DNA of 9,206 bases, taken from positions 1-9,206 of the forward strand of contig SDNM01000044.1 of the NCBI GenBank assembly GCA_004524385.1. Direction: 5' to 3'. This stretch comes from Promethearchaeota archaeon (GTDB lineage: Archaea > Asgardarchaeota > Lokiarchaeia > Sigyniarchaeales > SOKP01). This document shows positions 1 to 6,952 of the stretch, one piece after another (the first letter of the stretch is position 1; each line of letters opens with the position of its first letter). The notes below the pieces were generated by a model that did not search any database, was not told where the DNA came from, and worked only from the letters and a program-made list of their open reading frames with translations. The translations under genes were made by a program, and so were the position numbers.

Positions 1-73
1 AAAGCTAACGATATTATATATAGATTATAATAATATCAATTTGCTCTAAAATAAAATTCCATATGAGAAAACT

Positions 74-928
74 ATGAAAAATCATACGGGATATTTTGAA
101 GGACGTGAACGTCGAAAATTATTTTATCAGTATTGGATGCCCGATTCTGGGGATAATAAGGCATTTATCATAGGGATACATGGATGGGGGACACATTCTG
201 ACAGATTTAAGGGCCCTGCGGAATATTTAACAGAAAAAGGTTATGCTTTATATTCTTTTGATTTAAGAGGGCATTGGAGAAATGCAGGCAATACACCCGG
301 GCATATTGACAGTATGGATCATATTCAAAAAGATATTGTCCTCTTTATGGACATTGTCAGGAAGGAGTCGAAAGAAAAAAAAATATTTCTAATGGGACAC
401 TCCCTTGGAGGATTAATTAGTTTAATCTATGCTATAAATCGTCCCGATTTACCTGGTGTGATTGTTGCTTCCCCTATGTTAGGGCTCTCAGTTGGAAAGA
501 AATTAGCCAAAGCACTGGCAAAACCTATTTCAAAACTCAACCCAACTAAAATTATGGACTACGAAATTGATCAAACATTATTAACTAGTGATTTAAAGAT
601 TTTAAGAAGTTATTTAGCTGATGATAATAAATTAAACTTTATTTCGGTTAAATCTGCCGTAGAAAGACAGAAATCAATGATATGGGCCATGGATAACGCT
701 GGAAAACTTTCATGTCCGGCATTAATTATGCAAGCTGGAAATGATAAAGTGATTGATAAAGAGAAAACTAAGGAATTTTTTGAAAAAGTAAAATCCAAAG
801 ATAAAACCTATAAAGAATATAATGGATTTTTACACGATATACTTCACGAAAAGAAGAGAGCTCAAGTATACCGCGACATTGATATATTCATTTCAAAGAT
901 TTTAGGAATCAAAATTAATAATTTTTAA
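74..928 (+). CDS. alpha/beta hydrolase, monoacylglycerol lipase / lysophospholipase type (Hydrolase_4)
   Basis: Predicted cytosolic serine hydrolase of 284 residues, the usual length for the monoacylglycerol lipase/S33 group. The oxyanion-hole segment HGWGTHS lies at residues 36-42, and the nucleophile elbow GHSLGG at 108-113 gives Ser110. AGNDKVID at 221-228 offers Asp224, and GFLHDILHE at 251-259 offers His254, so the catalytic triad looks complete. A lid-like segment falls between about 135 and 205. There is no signal peptide or membrane segment. One oddity is RGHW at 65-68, where the family normally has RGHG. The ATG at 74 is chosen because the family-like sequence begins within a few residues; the ATG at 63 is out of frame and stops at once. 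The neighbour at 936-1505 is convergent, with only 7 bases between stops. The family cleaves acyl esters; in an archaeon with ether lipids the real substrate cannot be inferred. Esterase or peptidase activity is also possible. Confidence 0.9.
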   Translation: MKNHTGYFEGRERRKLFYQYWMPDSGDNKAFIIGIHGWGTHSDRFKGPAEYLTEKGYALYSFDLRGHWRNAGNTPGHIDSMDHIQKDIVLFMDIVRKESKEKKIFLMGHSLGGLISLIYAINRPDLPGVIVASPMLGLSVGKKLAKALAKPISKLNPTKIMDYEIDQTLLTSDLKILRSYLADDNKLNFISVKSAVERQKSMIWAMDNAGKLSCPALIMQAGNDKVIDKEKTKEFFEKVKSKDKTYKEYNGFLHDILHEKKRAQVYRDIDIFISKILGIKINNF

Positions 929-933
929 AAAAA
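927..933 (-). terminator. T7 tract, probable archaeal-type terminator
   Basis: Read on the minus strand this is a run of seven T residues, starting 3 bases after the stop of the longin/GTPase-stub gene. Archaeal RNA polymerase commonly terminates at such oligo-T stretches without a hairpin. The run overlaps the stop codon of the convergent hydrolase gene. Confidence 0.45.
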
Positions 934-935
934 TA

Positions 936-1505
936 TTAAATATTTCCAAGTATAGAAGGTTTTATAGTATTATATCTACCTTGTAATAGATTTTTTTGAA
1001 GACATTTTATTATGTTAATTTTTCCCGTATCTGAGAGCCCATAAGTATAAATTTTATTAGTATTTTGCCTTATTATAGCTTCCTTTTTAGGTAAAGATTG
1101 ATCAAATAAATGGAAAAGATTGGCAACTTCATAAAACTTTTCCTTAGCCCCAAGTATCTTGTGTGATTCACAATGAAAAGCTTTATAAACATCGGGAATA
1201 TTCTGAAGCTCATTAACAAAAAATTCCATAATTTCTCCAAATGCGCTTAAATTATATTGTTTATCAAAACAAATAAGACTTAGAAGGAGAATTTCCGCTT
1301 TTCCTCTTGCCATAGGGCTTGGCATTTCAAAAATTAGATTAATTGATCTTATCGTACCATACTCATGAATAAAAAAACCCTCTCTATAGAGATCCATAAG
1401 GAGAGGAATGTGATCTAAATGAACAGAAGTTCTTAGTTCAGGAGCTTTTAATAAAATTCTAGGGCCAGATCGATTGTTAAAATAACTTAGAAGAGGATAA
1501 ATCAT
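936..1505 (-). CDS. longin/roadblock-like protein with truncated Arf/Ras-type GTPase stub
   Basis: Protein of 189 residues. Residues 1-110 look like a small alpha/beta longin- or roadblock-like region: it opens with a strand containing FNNRSGPRILL (9-19), and MARGKAEILLLS (65-76) follows a further strand pair. A helical linker follows. Residues 151-189 then resemble the first part of an Arf/Ras GTPase: strand 1 plus a P-loop GLSDTGKI (156-163), a helix, and a switch I-like KPSILGNI (182-189). The protein ends there, so DxxG, NKxD and the rest of the G domain are absent. The P-loop keeps Gly161-Lys162 but has Ile163 where Ser/Thr normally binds magnesium, so nucleotide binding is doubtful. The start at 1505 is secure because the only upstream in-frame ATG (1514) is followed by a stop. 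The gene lies 105 bases behind the radical SAM gene on the same strand. It may be a decayed longin-GTPase fusion or a functional non-GTPase adaptor; the domain naming is by eye. Confidence 0.75.
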   Translation of the reverse strand: MIYPLLSYFNNRSGPRILLKAPELRTSVHLDHIPLLMDLYREGFFIHEYGTIRSINLIFEMPSPMARGKAEILLLSLICFDKQYNLSAFGEIMEFFVNELQNIPDVYKAFHCESHKILGAKEKFYEVANLFHLFDQSLPKKEAIIRQNTNKIYTYGLSDTGKINIIKCLQKNLLQGRYNTIKPSILGNI

Positions 1506-1539
1506 TTATTGCATCAACTCTAGATTTGTTTATAGCGAT

Positions 1540-1552
1540 AAAAATAAATAAT
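1540..1552 (-). promoter_or_regulatory. possible TATA box for the longin/GTPase-stub gene
   Basis: On the minus strand this reads as an AT-only stretch (ATTATTTATTTTT), about 40 bases before the ATG at 1505. A start of transcription some 25 bases downstream would leave a leader of roughly 15 bases. The whole 105-base gap is AT-rich, so the assignment is weak; co-transcription from the radical SAM gene is also possible. Confidence 0.3.
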
Positions 1553-1610
1553 CTAATATCATTTGGATATTATCAAACAATGCGAATACAATTATTTAAA
1601 TAGCCATTGC

Positions 1611-2663
1611 TTAATTTCCAAAATCGATACTATAACTACATTTCTTGCATAATTCCAGTTTCTTGTGTCTAATTAGTTTTTCACGATAGTATCGATATTT
1701 TTTAGAATTCCAAATATCCAAGAAATGCTGTTCATTCAGGTTACCAAATGTATAAGTACCATCATAGTCATAACAACACGCTCCAACTCTGCCATCCCAT
1801 AAGATGACACACTTGTGTTCCCAACTACAAAACATAGTTGGGTTTATCAACTCAAGTTTTCCATTCACAAAATTATATCTTTTCCTCCCATTTTTTGGAA
1901 GATATTTTTCTACTAAATCTGAAACTGAATGATCATTGCTAAAACCTTGTGAGTGCAGAGGAAAGCAAATAGCTTTAAACCACACATCATCAACACCAAT
2001 TTTATTCATTAACCACTCATACATAGCCTGAAGTTGGTTTTCATTATCTCGGCTAACGATAACCTCTGCAATAATCAGTGGAAAAGTCTTCTTCTGTTCC
2101 TTTTTCACTTTGCATAGTTTAATTATCTGTTCTATTGTCTTTTTGAAGTTAGCACCTGCTCTAAATTGCTCGAAAAAAGTTGGGTTTGCACTGTCTATAC
2201 TGAGAATAAGAAGATTTAGTTGAGAATCCAAGATTTCCTCTATTCTTTGTTTATTAATTAAGGTGCTGTTTGTATCCACCACCGTAAAGATATTATATTC
2301 AGCAGCATCCCTCACCATTTTGAATAAGTTTGGATTAAGAAGTGGCTCTCCAGCAAAACCAAAATTGAAGACAATCGCAAAATTATGTACATCATCAAGA
2401 AGTTTTTGATATGTTTCGTAATTCATCATACCTTGCTTTCTTGTCATGTATTTGTGAGGCGTAGTACATAGGGGGCATTTCAAATTACAGCCACAAATGG
2501 GCTCGATCATTATTGAGAGGGGAGTTTTGGCAACCTTATAGGATATAAATCTTCGTAACAAGCTGCCGCTTATTAAAGGATTGAAAATCATATTATTTTT
2601 AATATAATATTTGATTATTGGGGCAACCCATTTTCGAATTATGGCTACAGATTTTTCAGACAT
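1611..2663 (-). CDS. radical SAM protein with C-terminal SPASM-like domain
   Basis: Predicted iron-sulfur enzyme of 350 residues. The radical SAM motif CNLKCPLC (59-66) gives Cys59, Cys63 and Cys66 for the cluster that cleaves S-adenosylmethionine. GEP at 105-107 matches the SAM-binding GGE-type motif. A TIM-barrel-like part runs to about 240. The C-terminal region has Cys279, Cys285, the pair Cys296/Cys297 after WDGRVGA, a GN...IW stretch at 308-318, and CKKC at 339-342. This is the layout of SPASM/twitch domains that hold an auxiliary cluster. Residues 1-45 are a basic, partly hydrophobic extension without a clear signal peptide. SPASM proteins modify peptides or proteins, and related ones occur in sugar or cofactor pathways; the substrate here is unknown. 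No precursor-peptide gene or partner enzyme is visible nearby. The ATG at 2663 is supported by a TATA-like box about 30 bases upstream. Confidence 0.92.
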   Translation of the reverse strand: MSEKSVAIIRKWVAPIIKYYIKNNMIFNPLISGSLLRRFISYKVAKTPLSIMIEPICGCNLKCPLCTTPHKYMTRKQGMMNYETYQKLLDDVHNFAIVFNFGFAGEPLLNPNLFKMVRDAAEYNIFTVVDTNSTLINKQRIEEILDSQLNLLILSIDSANPTFFEQFRAGANFKKTIEQIIKLCKVKKEQKKTFPLIIAEVIVSRDNENQLQAMYEWLMNKIGVDDVWFKAICFPLHSQGFSNDHSVSDLVEKYLPKNGRKRYNFVNGKLELINPTMFCSWEHKCVILWDGRVGACCYDYDGTYTFGNLNEQHFLDIWNSKKYRYYREKLIRHKKLELCKKCSYSIDFGN

Positions 2664-2690
2664 TATTACTTAGACTTCTAAAATTTAATT

Positions 2691-2700
2691 ATTATATTTT
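2691..2700 (-). promoter_or_regulatory. TATA box for the radical SAM gene
   Basis: The minus strand reads AAAATATAAT here, centred about 32 bases before the ATG at 2663. With the usual archaeal spacing, transcription would begin near 2670, giving an almost leaderless message. This fits the absence of a Shine-Dalgarno site. Confidence 0.45.
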
Positions 2701-2743
2701 TAATTTGAAAATTTTAGATAAATTTTTAAAAAACTTTTACGGG

Positions 2744-2807
2744 CTCTTAATATTATTAAAAAATTTCTATTTTTATTGAACTCTTTCAGACTCTTAATAA
2801 TAATAAA
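2744..2807. repeat. imperfect direct repeat pair, 17 bases, 47-base period
   Basis: The sequence CTCTTAATATTATTAAA (2744-2760) recurs as CTCTTAATAATAATAAA (2791-2807), with 15 of 17 positions the same. The pair sits mid-way between two divergent promoters. It could be a regulator binding pair, but the low complexity of the AT tract makes chance plausible. Confidence 0.35.
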
Positions 2808-2902
2808 ATAAATTATCTTCTCTTTTATTATGATTATTAAAAATTTAACAATTAGAATTAATTTCGATTTTGAATTATTTATAAAATTAGAGAAGAAAGT
2901 TC

Positions 2903-2913
2903 TTTAAAATATA
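2903..2913 (+). promoter_or_regulatory. TATA box for mutS, near-leaderless
   Basis: TTTAAAATATA is centred about 30 bases before the mutS ATG at 2938. The purine-rich AGAAAG just upstream (about 2894-2899) is a possible transcription factor B element. Transcription would begin around 2933, leaving a leader of only a few bases. There is no Shine-Dalgarno site ahead of the ATG. Confidence 0.5.
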
Positions 2914-2937
2914 GAAAAAAAGTGTAATCTGTAAAAA

Positions 2938-5823
2938 ATGCCTCTAAACGAGATTAATGTGCGTTCTCTAACACCTATGATGAAACATTGGTACGCTGTT
3001 AAAAAGAAATATCCTGAACATTTATGTGCCTATCGTATGGGTGATTTCTACGAGTTTTTTTATGATGATGCCGAACGTGTCTCTAATTTATTAGGGATAA
3101 CATTAACAAAAAGGAAGATAGGGAATGATTCATATCCATTAGCTGGCATACCGCATCATGCAGGGAATTATTTAAACAATTTAGTGAATATGGGACAAAC
3201 TGTCGTTTTAGTTGAGCAATTAGAGGACCCCACAACGGTTAAAGGAAGAATTGTAAAGCGTGGTGTTGTCCGAATTCTCTCTCCAGGTACTATTACAGAA
3301 TCAGGTATGTTAAAAACTGATGAGAATAATTATATTGCGTCTATGGTAAAAGAGAAAAAAGGTTATGGCGTTGCATTTGCAGATATTTCCACTGGTGAAT
3401 TTTTATCGACTGAGTTTTCGATAAAAGAGAAGGATCCAGAAGAAAAATTGCTTAGCGTGTTTTCTCAGTATGACCCTGTAGAAATAATTATCCCTGCAGA
3501 GCTTAAGAGAGATGAAAGACTTTTTATATTTTTAACGGACCTAACAGAAGCTATTATAAAAACCTATGATGATTATGTTTTTAATCATGAAGAATCCTAT
3601 TCTTTAATTACGCGTCATTTTAACCTCTCAAATTTAGAGGGTTTTGGCTTAAAAGGATGTGAAATGGCGATTCAGGCTGCTGGAGGACTTCTAGCTTTTC
3701 TGAAAGAGACTCAGAGGGATGTAATTCCAAACATATTTAAAATTAACTTAATCCAAGAAAAAAACGTTCTCCATTTAGATTATGTAACCCAGAGAAATTT
3801 AGAATTAACTACCTCTTTATGGGAAAGAGGAAAAGATACAACGTTATATTCTGTTTTTAACCACACTCATACGCCTATGGGCGCTCGATTGCTAAAGAAA
3901 ATCATCCTTCAACCTCTAAAAGATATTGAAGAAATTAACCAGCGTCTAAATATAGTTCAAAAGTTTAAAGATGATATTTTTTTAAGATCTGATTTAAGAG
4001 AAAACTTAAAAATTATTGGAGATCTCGAAAGATACATAAATCGAGTAAGTTATAAAACGAGAACAAATGCTCGTGATTTATTAAATATAAAAAACTCTTT
4101 AGAAATTATCCCAAAAATTAAAATATTACTAGAAGAGGCGAAAATACCAGAGATAACCAAATTTCTTGATAAAATCAACAATTTTAAAGAAATTAAAAGT
4201 TTAATAGAAGTATCAATTAAAGAAGACGCCCCTACAACAGTTAAGGATGGAGGTTTAATCAAGGATGGTTTCAATGATAACGTTGATGAGTTGAGAGATA
4301 TCCTAAATAATGGAAAAAAATATATTCTACAATACGAGGACGAACAGAAGAAGCGGTGGAATTTGACCACTGGATTAAAAGTTAGGCATAATAATATTCT
4401 TGGATATTATATCGAAATAACTTTCAATACGCTAAAATCTATTTCAGAAATACCAGATGAATATGTGGAAAGATCGACTCTTAAAAACGCAAAGAGATAT
4501 ACTACTGACAAATTGAAAGAGTTAGAAGAGAAAATTGTTGCAGCTGAAGAAAAAATAAATGATTTAGAGTATGAAATTTTTGGCACAATTCGAGATAAAA
4601 CGATAAAAGAAACTGAGAAGATCTTAGGAACCGCAAGGGTTATTGCCAATATTGATGTATTAGCATGTTTTGCAGAGATTGCTGAAAAATATAATTATTG
4701 TCGTCCTAAAATCACTAACGATGAAAAAATAATAATTAAAGAGGGAAGACATCCTGTAGTTGAGCAGATTAACATTAATGAACAATTTATCCCCAATGAC
4801 TGCTATATGGACCCAGAGAATGATCAATTATTGATTATAACAGGCCCAAATATGGCCGGTAAAAGTACTTTTCTTCGTCAGGTAGCTCTAGTATGTTTAA
4901 TTGCCCAAATGGGTTGTTTTGTTCCCGCTAAGTCAGCAACTATCGGGATAATAGATCAAATATTCACAAGAATCGGTGCCTCAGATGATTTAGCAAGAAA
5001 ATTAAGTACATTTATGATAGAAATGACAGAAACAGCAAAAATTCTAAATTATGCTACGGAAAAAAGTCTTATAATAATTGACGAACTTGGAAGAGGTACT
5101 AGTACAAGCGACGGCCAGAGTATTGCTATGGCAACGCTTGAAAAGTTGCACGATTTAAAAGCCAAAACTCTTTTCAGTACACATTATCATCAGTTAACCG
5201 AAATCAATTTACCACGCGTGAAAAACTATCATCTTAATATTATTGAAAACGATGATGGGTCTATTAATTTTGTTAGAAAATTGAGTTCAGGCAGTACAGA
5301 TAAATCTTATGGTATTCATGTTGCTAAACTTGCCGGCATCCCTGATGATGTTGTTATAAGAGCATTTGAAATATTGGAACAAATTGAAGAAAAAGATCCA
5401 TTTAAAGCAACGGTTAAAGAAAATGGAAATGGTAATTCTTCTAATAAATATTATGATAAATTAATTCAAGAGAAAAAAAGCGTTTTGGATAAATTAAATT
5501 CTGAATTGGAACAAAAAAAGCAAGAATTATATGATTATGACGATGAGTTGAGCGAAAAAAAAAAAGTATTGAAAGAAAAAACTCTTGAAATTAAGAACGT
5601 TAATACTATAGTTCACTCAAAAAAAAGTAAAAGTTCAAAACAGAAAAAATATGTGCAAACAAGTTTCTTTAAACCTATTGTTAAGAAAGAAAAAATTGTT
5701 GATGATAAAGTCAAAGCTTTAATTGATTTAATAAAAGAAATGGATATAAATTCAATTACACCTGTTGATGCTATGAAAAAGCTGATTGAACTTAAAGAGA
5801 AATTGAAGGAACAGAAGTTATGA
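2938..5823 (+). CDS. mutS: DNA mismatch repair protein MutS (MutS1 type, extended C-terminus)
   Basis: Mismatch-recognition ATPase of 961 residues; bacterial MutS is usually about 850-860. The N-terminal domain has the mismatch-wedging Phe-x-Glu as Phe37-Tyr38-Glu39 in GDFYEF, so this is true MutS1 rather than MutS2. The connector, lever and clamp regions fill about 130-590. The ATPase domain shows Walker A GPNMAGKST (636-644), the STFM signature (690-693), Walker B LIIIDELGRG with Asp715-Glu716, and STHYHQL (747-753). A helix-turn-helix dimer region follows to about 815. A charged coiled-coil insert runs from about 836 to 890, then a clamp-binding-like QTSFF (907-911), and the usual C-terminal oligomerisation helices (SITPVDAMKKLIELKEKL). 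Compared with Bacillus MutS, roughly 70 extra residues lie after Walker A. The ATG at 2938 leaves the family N-terminus intact. Codons for residues 873-876 contain an A11 tract. The gene converges on the membrane-protein gene with 6 bases between stops. Confidence 0.97.
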   Translation: MPLNEINVRSLTPMMKHWYAVKKKYPEHLCAYRMGDFYEFFYDDAERVSNLLGITLTKRKIGNDSYPLAGIPHHAGNYLNNLVNMGQTVVLVEQLEDPTTVKGRIVKRGVVRILSPGTITESGMLKTDENNYIASMVKEKKGYGVAFADISTGEFLSTEFSIKEKDPEEKLLSVFSQYDPVEIIIPAELKRDERLFIFLTDLTEAIIKTYDDYVFNHEESYSLITRHFNLSNLEGFGLKGCEMAIQAAGGLLAFLKETQRDVIPNIFKINLIQEKNVLHLDYVTQRNLELTTSLWERGKDTTLYSVFNHTHTPMGARLLKKIILQPLKDIEEINQRLNIVQKFKDDIFLRSDLRENLKIIGDLERYINRVSYKTRTNARDLLNIKNSLEIIPKIKILLEEAKIPEITKFLDKINNFKEIKSLIEVSIKEDAPTTVKDGGLIKDGFNDNVDELRDILNNGKKYILQYEDEQKKRWNLTTGLKVRHNNILGYYIEITFNTLKSISEIPDEYVERSTLKNAKRYTTDKLKELEEKIVAAEEKINDLEYEIFGTIRDKTIKETEKILGTARVIANIDVLACFAEIAEKYNYCRPKITNDEKIIIKEGRHPVVEQININEQFIPNDCYMDPENDQLLIITGPNMAGKSTFLRQVALVCLIAQMGCFVPAKSATIGIIDQIFTRIGASDDLARKLSTFMIEMTETAKILNYATEKSLIIIDELGRGTSTSDGQSIAMATLEKLHDLKAKTLFSTHYHQLTEINLPRVKNYHLNIIENDDGSINFVRKLSSGSTDKSYGIHVAKLAGIPDDVVIRAFEILEQIEEKDPFKATVKENGNGNSSNKYYDKLIQEKKSVLDKLNSELEQKKQELYDYDDELSEKKKVLKEKTLEIKNVNTIVHSKKSKSSKQKKYVQTSFFKPIVKKEKIVDDKVKALIDLIKEMDINSITPVDAMKKLIELKEKLKEQKL
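5555..5565 (+). repeat. A11 homopolymer inside mutS
   Basis: Eleven consecutive A residues encode Glu873 (in part) and Lys874-Lys876 in the coiled-coil insert of MutS. Loss of one A reads Lys-Tyr then TGA. Gain of one A reaches TGA eight codons after the tract. Either change removes the QTSFF motif and the C-terminal oligomerisation helices but leaves the ATPase core. Confidence 0.9.
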
Positions 5824-5829
5824 ATAATC

Positions 5830-6750
5830 CTAAGTTACGATGCCTAAAATTAATACTGGAATAACAAATACAACTATTGTAATATAAACATAATAAATTA
5901 CTATAGCTGAGAGAGAAGAAATCCGATATATCTTTTTCCTTTTGAAATCTGTAATTCCATCTAAGAATATTATTAATAACAAACCTATGAACATAAGATG
6001 AGAGGGTTGTAGCGCTTTCCAGAACATTGATTCAAATCTTAAAATGCCTTCTACTGCCTCGTCGCTATGACCCCAATTGGTAACCATCTGCATGAAGTAA
6101 TTAGGAAAAATGATATATGGAATAAATACTATAAAAAAGGGAACTAAGTAATAGATAAGGTCTTTAAATTTTATTTTCTTGCCAATAAGTAAAACCGGAA
6201 GAAATACAAATGCATTTATTTTAAATGTAGCTAAATTAAATAGAATTCCAGCAACCCATTTTTTATCCATTTTTAATGCAAGATAAGAATTGAATAAAAA
6301 AAATAGAATTAAAAAATTAACGTTATTAAAATATGCATCAACACTATAACCAATACAGCTTAAAATGTAAAAAATGATTAAATCAGTTCGGTTTTCAAAT
6401 AATTCTTTAGCTTTAAAGAAGACATACACTACGGAGATTAATCTTAGAATATCCCAGAGATATAAACCAATTTCAATTGGTAGTAAATATATTGGATAAA
6501 ACATAAAGTACCAAAAATATAAGTAATAAGGAGGCCATGCTGAACCTTCTATAGGGTCATAAAAATTAATTAAGCCATTGTGTATCCCCTCTCTAAGAAT
6601 TATAAAATCATAATCCCTTCTAGAGTAAATAAAGTAATTACTATCATTAAAATATAAGAAGATCCTAATTATTGTGAGGATAATCGTAATAATGATTAGA
6701 GAAATGATAAAAATTAAATGAAATGGGTACTCCTGCTCATCATTACTCAT
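5830..6750 (-). CDS. polytopic membrane protein, GT87/DUF2029-like mannosyltransferase candidate
   Basis: Integral membrane protein of 306 residues with about eight or nine hydrophobic segments: about 10-34, 76-96, 99-113, 123-138, 144-159, 165-189, 197-215, 250-265 and 278-304. The first outside loop has RRDYDF (44-49), then YDPIEGSAWPPY (64-75). Later come FNNVNF (141-146) and FNLATFKINAFVFLPVLL (171-188). These match in position the acidic residue, the PP, the Q-x-N and the K-P/PhexxLP features of polyprenyl-phosphate-mannose-using GT87/DUF2029 enzymes, though Q-x-N is NVN and KP is KIN here. If the assignment holds, it would transfer a sugar from a lipid carrier on the outer face of the membrane, in glycolipid or glycoprotein assembly. 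Family members are often 350-400 residues, so this one is short. It lies between mutS and mutL on the other strand, with no evident functional link to repair. Confidence 0.85.
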   Translation of the reverse strand: MSNDEQEYPFHLIFIISLIIITIILTIIRIFLYFNDSNYFIYSRRDYDFIILREGIHNGLINFYDPIEGSAWPPYYLYFWYFMFYPIYLLPIEIGLYLWDILRLISVVYVFFKAKELFENRTDLIIFYILSCIGYSVDAYFNNVNFLILFFLFNSYLALKMDKKWVAGILFNLATFKINAFVFLPVLLIGKKIKFKDLIYYLVPFFIVFIPYIIFPNYFMQMVTNWGHSDEAVEGILRFESMFWKALQPSHLMFIGLLLIIFLDGITDFKRKKIYRISSLSAIVIYYVYITIVVFVIPVLILGIVT

Positions 6751-6786
6751 AATTTTTCAAATTAATAAATGAAAAAATAAACTTAA

Positions 6787-6813
6787 CCTATAAAAGAATT
6801 TTTTTATTATAAA
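6787..6813 (-). promoter_or_regulatory. TATA-like boxes for the GT87-like gene
   Basis: On the minus strand, CTTTTATAGG (6796-6787) and TTTATAATAAAA (6813-6802) both resemble archaeal TATA boxes. They lie about 42 and 58 bases before the ATG at 6750. The nearer one would give a leader of about 17 bases. Which is used cannot be decided from sequence. Confidence 0.35.
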
Positions 6814-6907
6814 TTAAATTGATTAATTTTTCTGAAATCGCTTCTACGTTCCCAATTGCTCATAATTATATATTAAATATTCAGATTTATTTAATCTTTA
6901 ATACTCT

Positions 6908-6929
6908 ATTCATTTATATTTGAATGAAT
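6908..6929. repeat. inverted repeat around a TATA-like box upstream of mutL
   Basis: ATTCATT (6908-6914) and AATGAAT (6923-6929) are perfect 7-base inverted arms around an 8-base centre. The left arm and centre together contain TTTATATTT, a TATA-like box correctly spaced for the ATG at 6953. The arrangement suggests an operator where a dimeric regulator would compete with TBP. This is inference from layout only. Confidence 0.4.
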
Positions 6930-6931
6930 GA

Positions 6932-6942
6932 AAAATATATAT
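6932..6942 (+). promoter_or_regulatory. TATA box candidate for mutL
   Basis: AAAATATATAT runs directly downstream of the inverted repeat. With usual spacing, transcription would start near 6960, inside or after the ATG at 6953. This would favour a later start codon of mutL. The alternative box TTTATATTT (6913-6921) would instead fit the ATG. Confidence 0.4.
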
Positions 6943-6952
6943 AGCCTAGTAA

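Larger units (their letters stand above)
2664..2937. other. 274-base divergent intergenic region
   Basis: This very AT-rich spacer separates the start codons of the radical SAM gene and mutS. It holds a TATA-like box for each direction near its ends and an imperfect direct repeat in the middle (2744-2760 and 2791-2807). I see no convincing open frame, structured RNA or precursor peptide in it. Confidence 0.6.

Noticed and set aside
63..74. Upstream ATG at 63 as start or leader peptide of the hydrolase
   Set aside because: It is out of frame and encodes only four residues before TGA, with no ribosome binding site.
375..383. A9 run inside the hydrolase gene as a phase-variation tract
   Set aside because: A-runs of this size are expected in lysine-rich AT-biased genes, and nothing about this hydrolase suggests switching; it serves only as a comparison for the A11 tract.
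610..798. Open frame of 62 codons on the minus strand inside the hydrolase gene
   Set aside because: It lies fully antisense to a well-supported alpha/beta hydrolase and has no family-like sequence or promoter.
2822..2845. Apparent palindrome around TTTTATTATGATTATTAAAA
   Set aside because: The reverse complement does not match closely enough to form a real stem; it is AT-rich low complexity.
4050..4649. Two open frames (106 and 80 codons) on the minus strand within mutS
   Set aside because: They are rich in Ser, Leu, Ile and Phe, as expected from the complement of Lys/Glu-rich coding DNA, and overlap the conserved MutS core.
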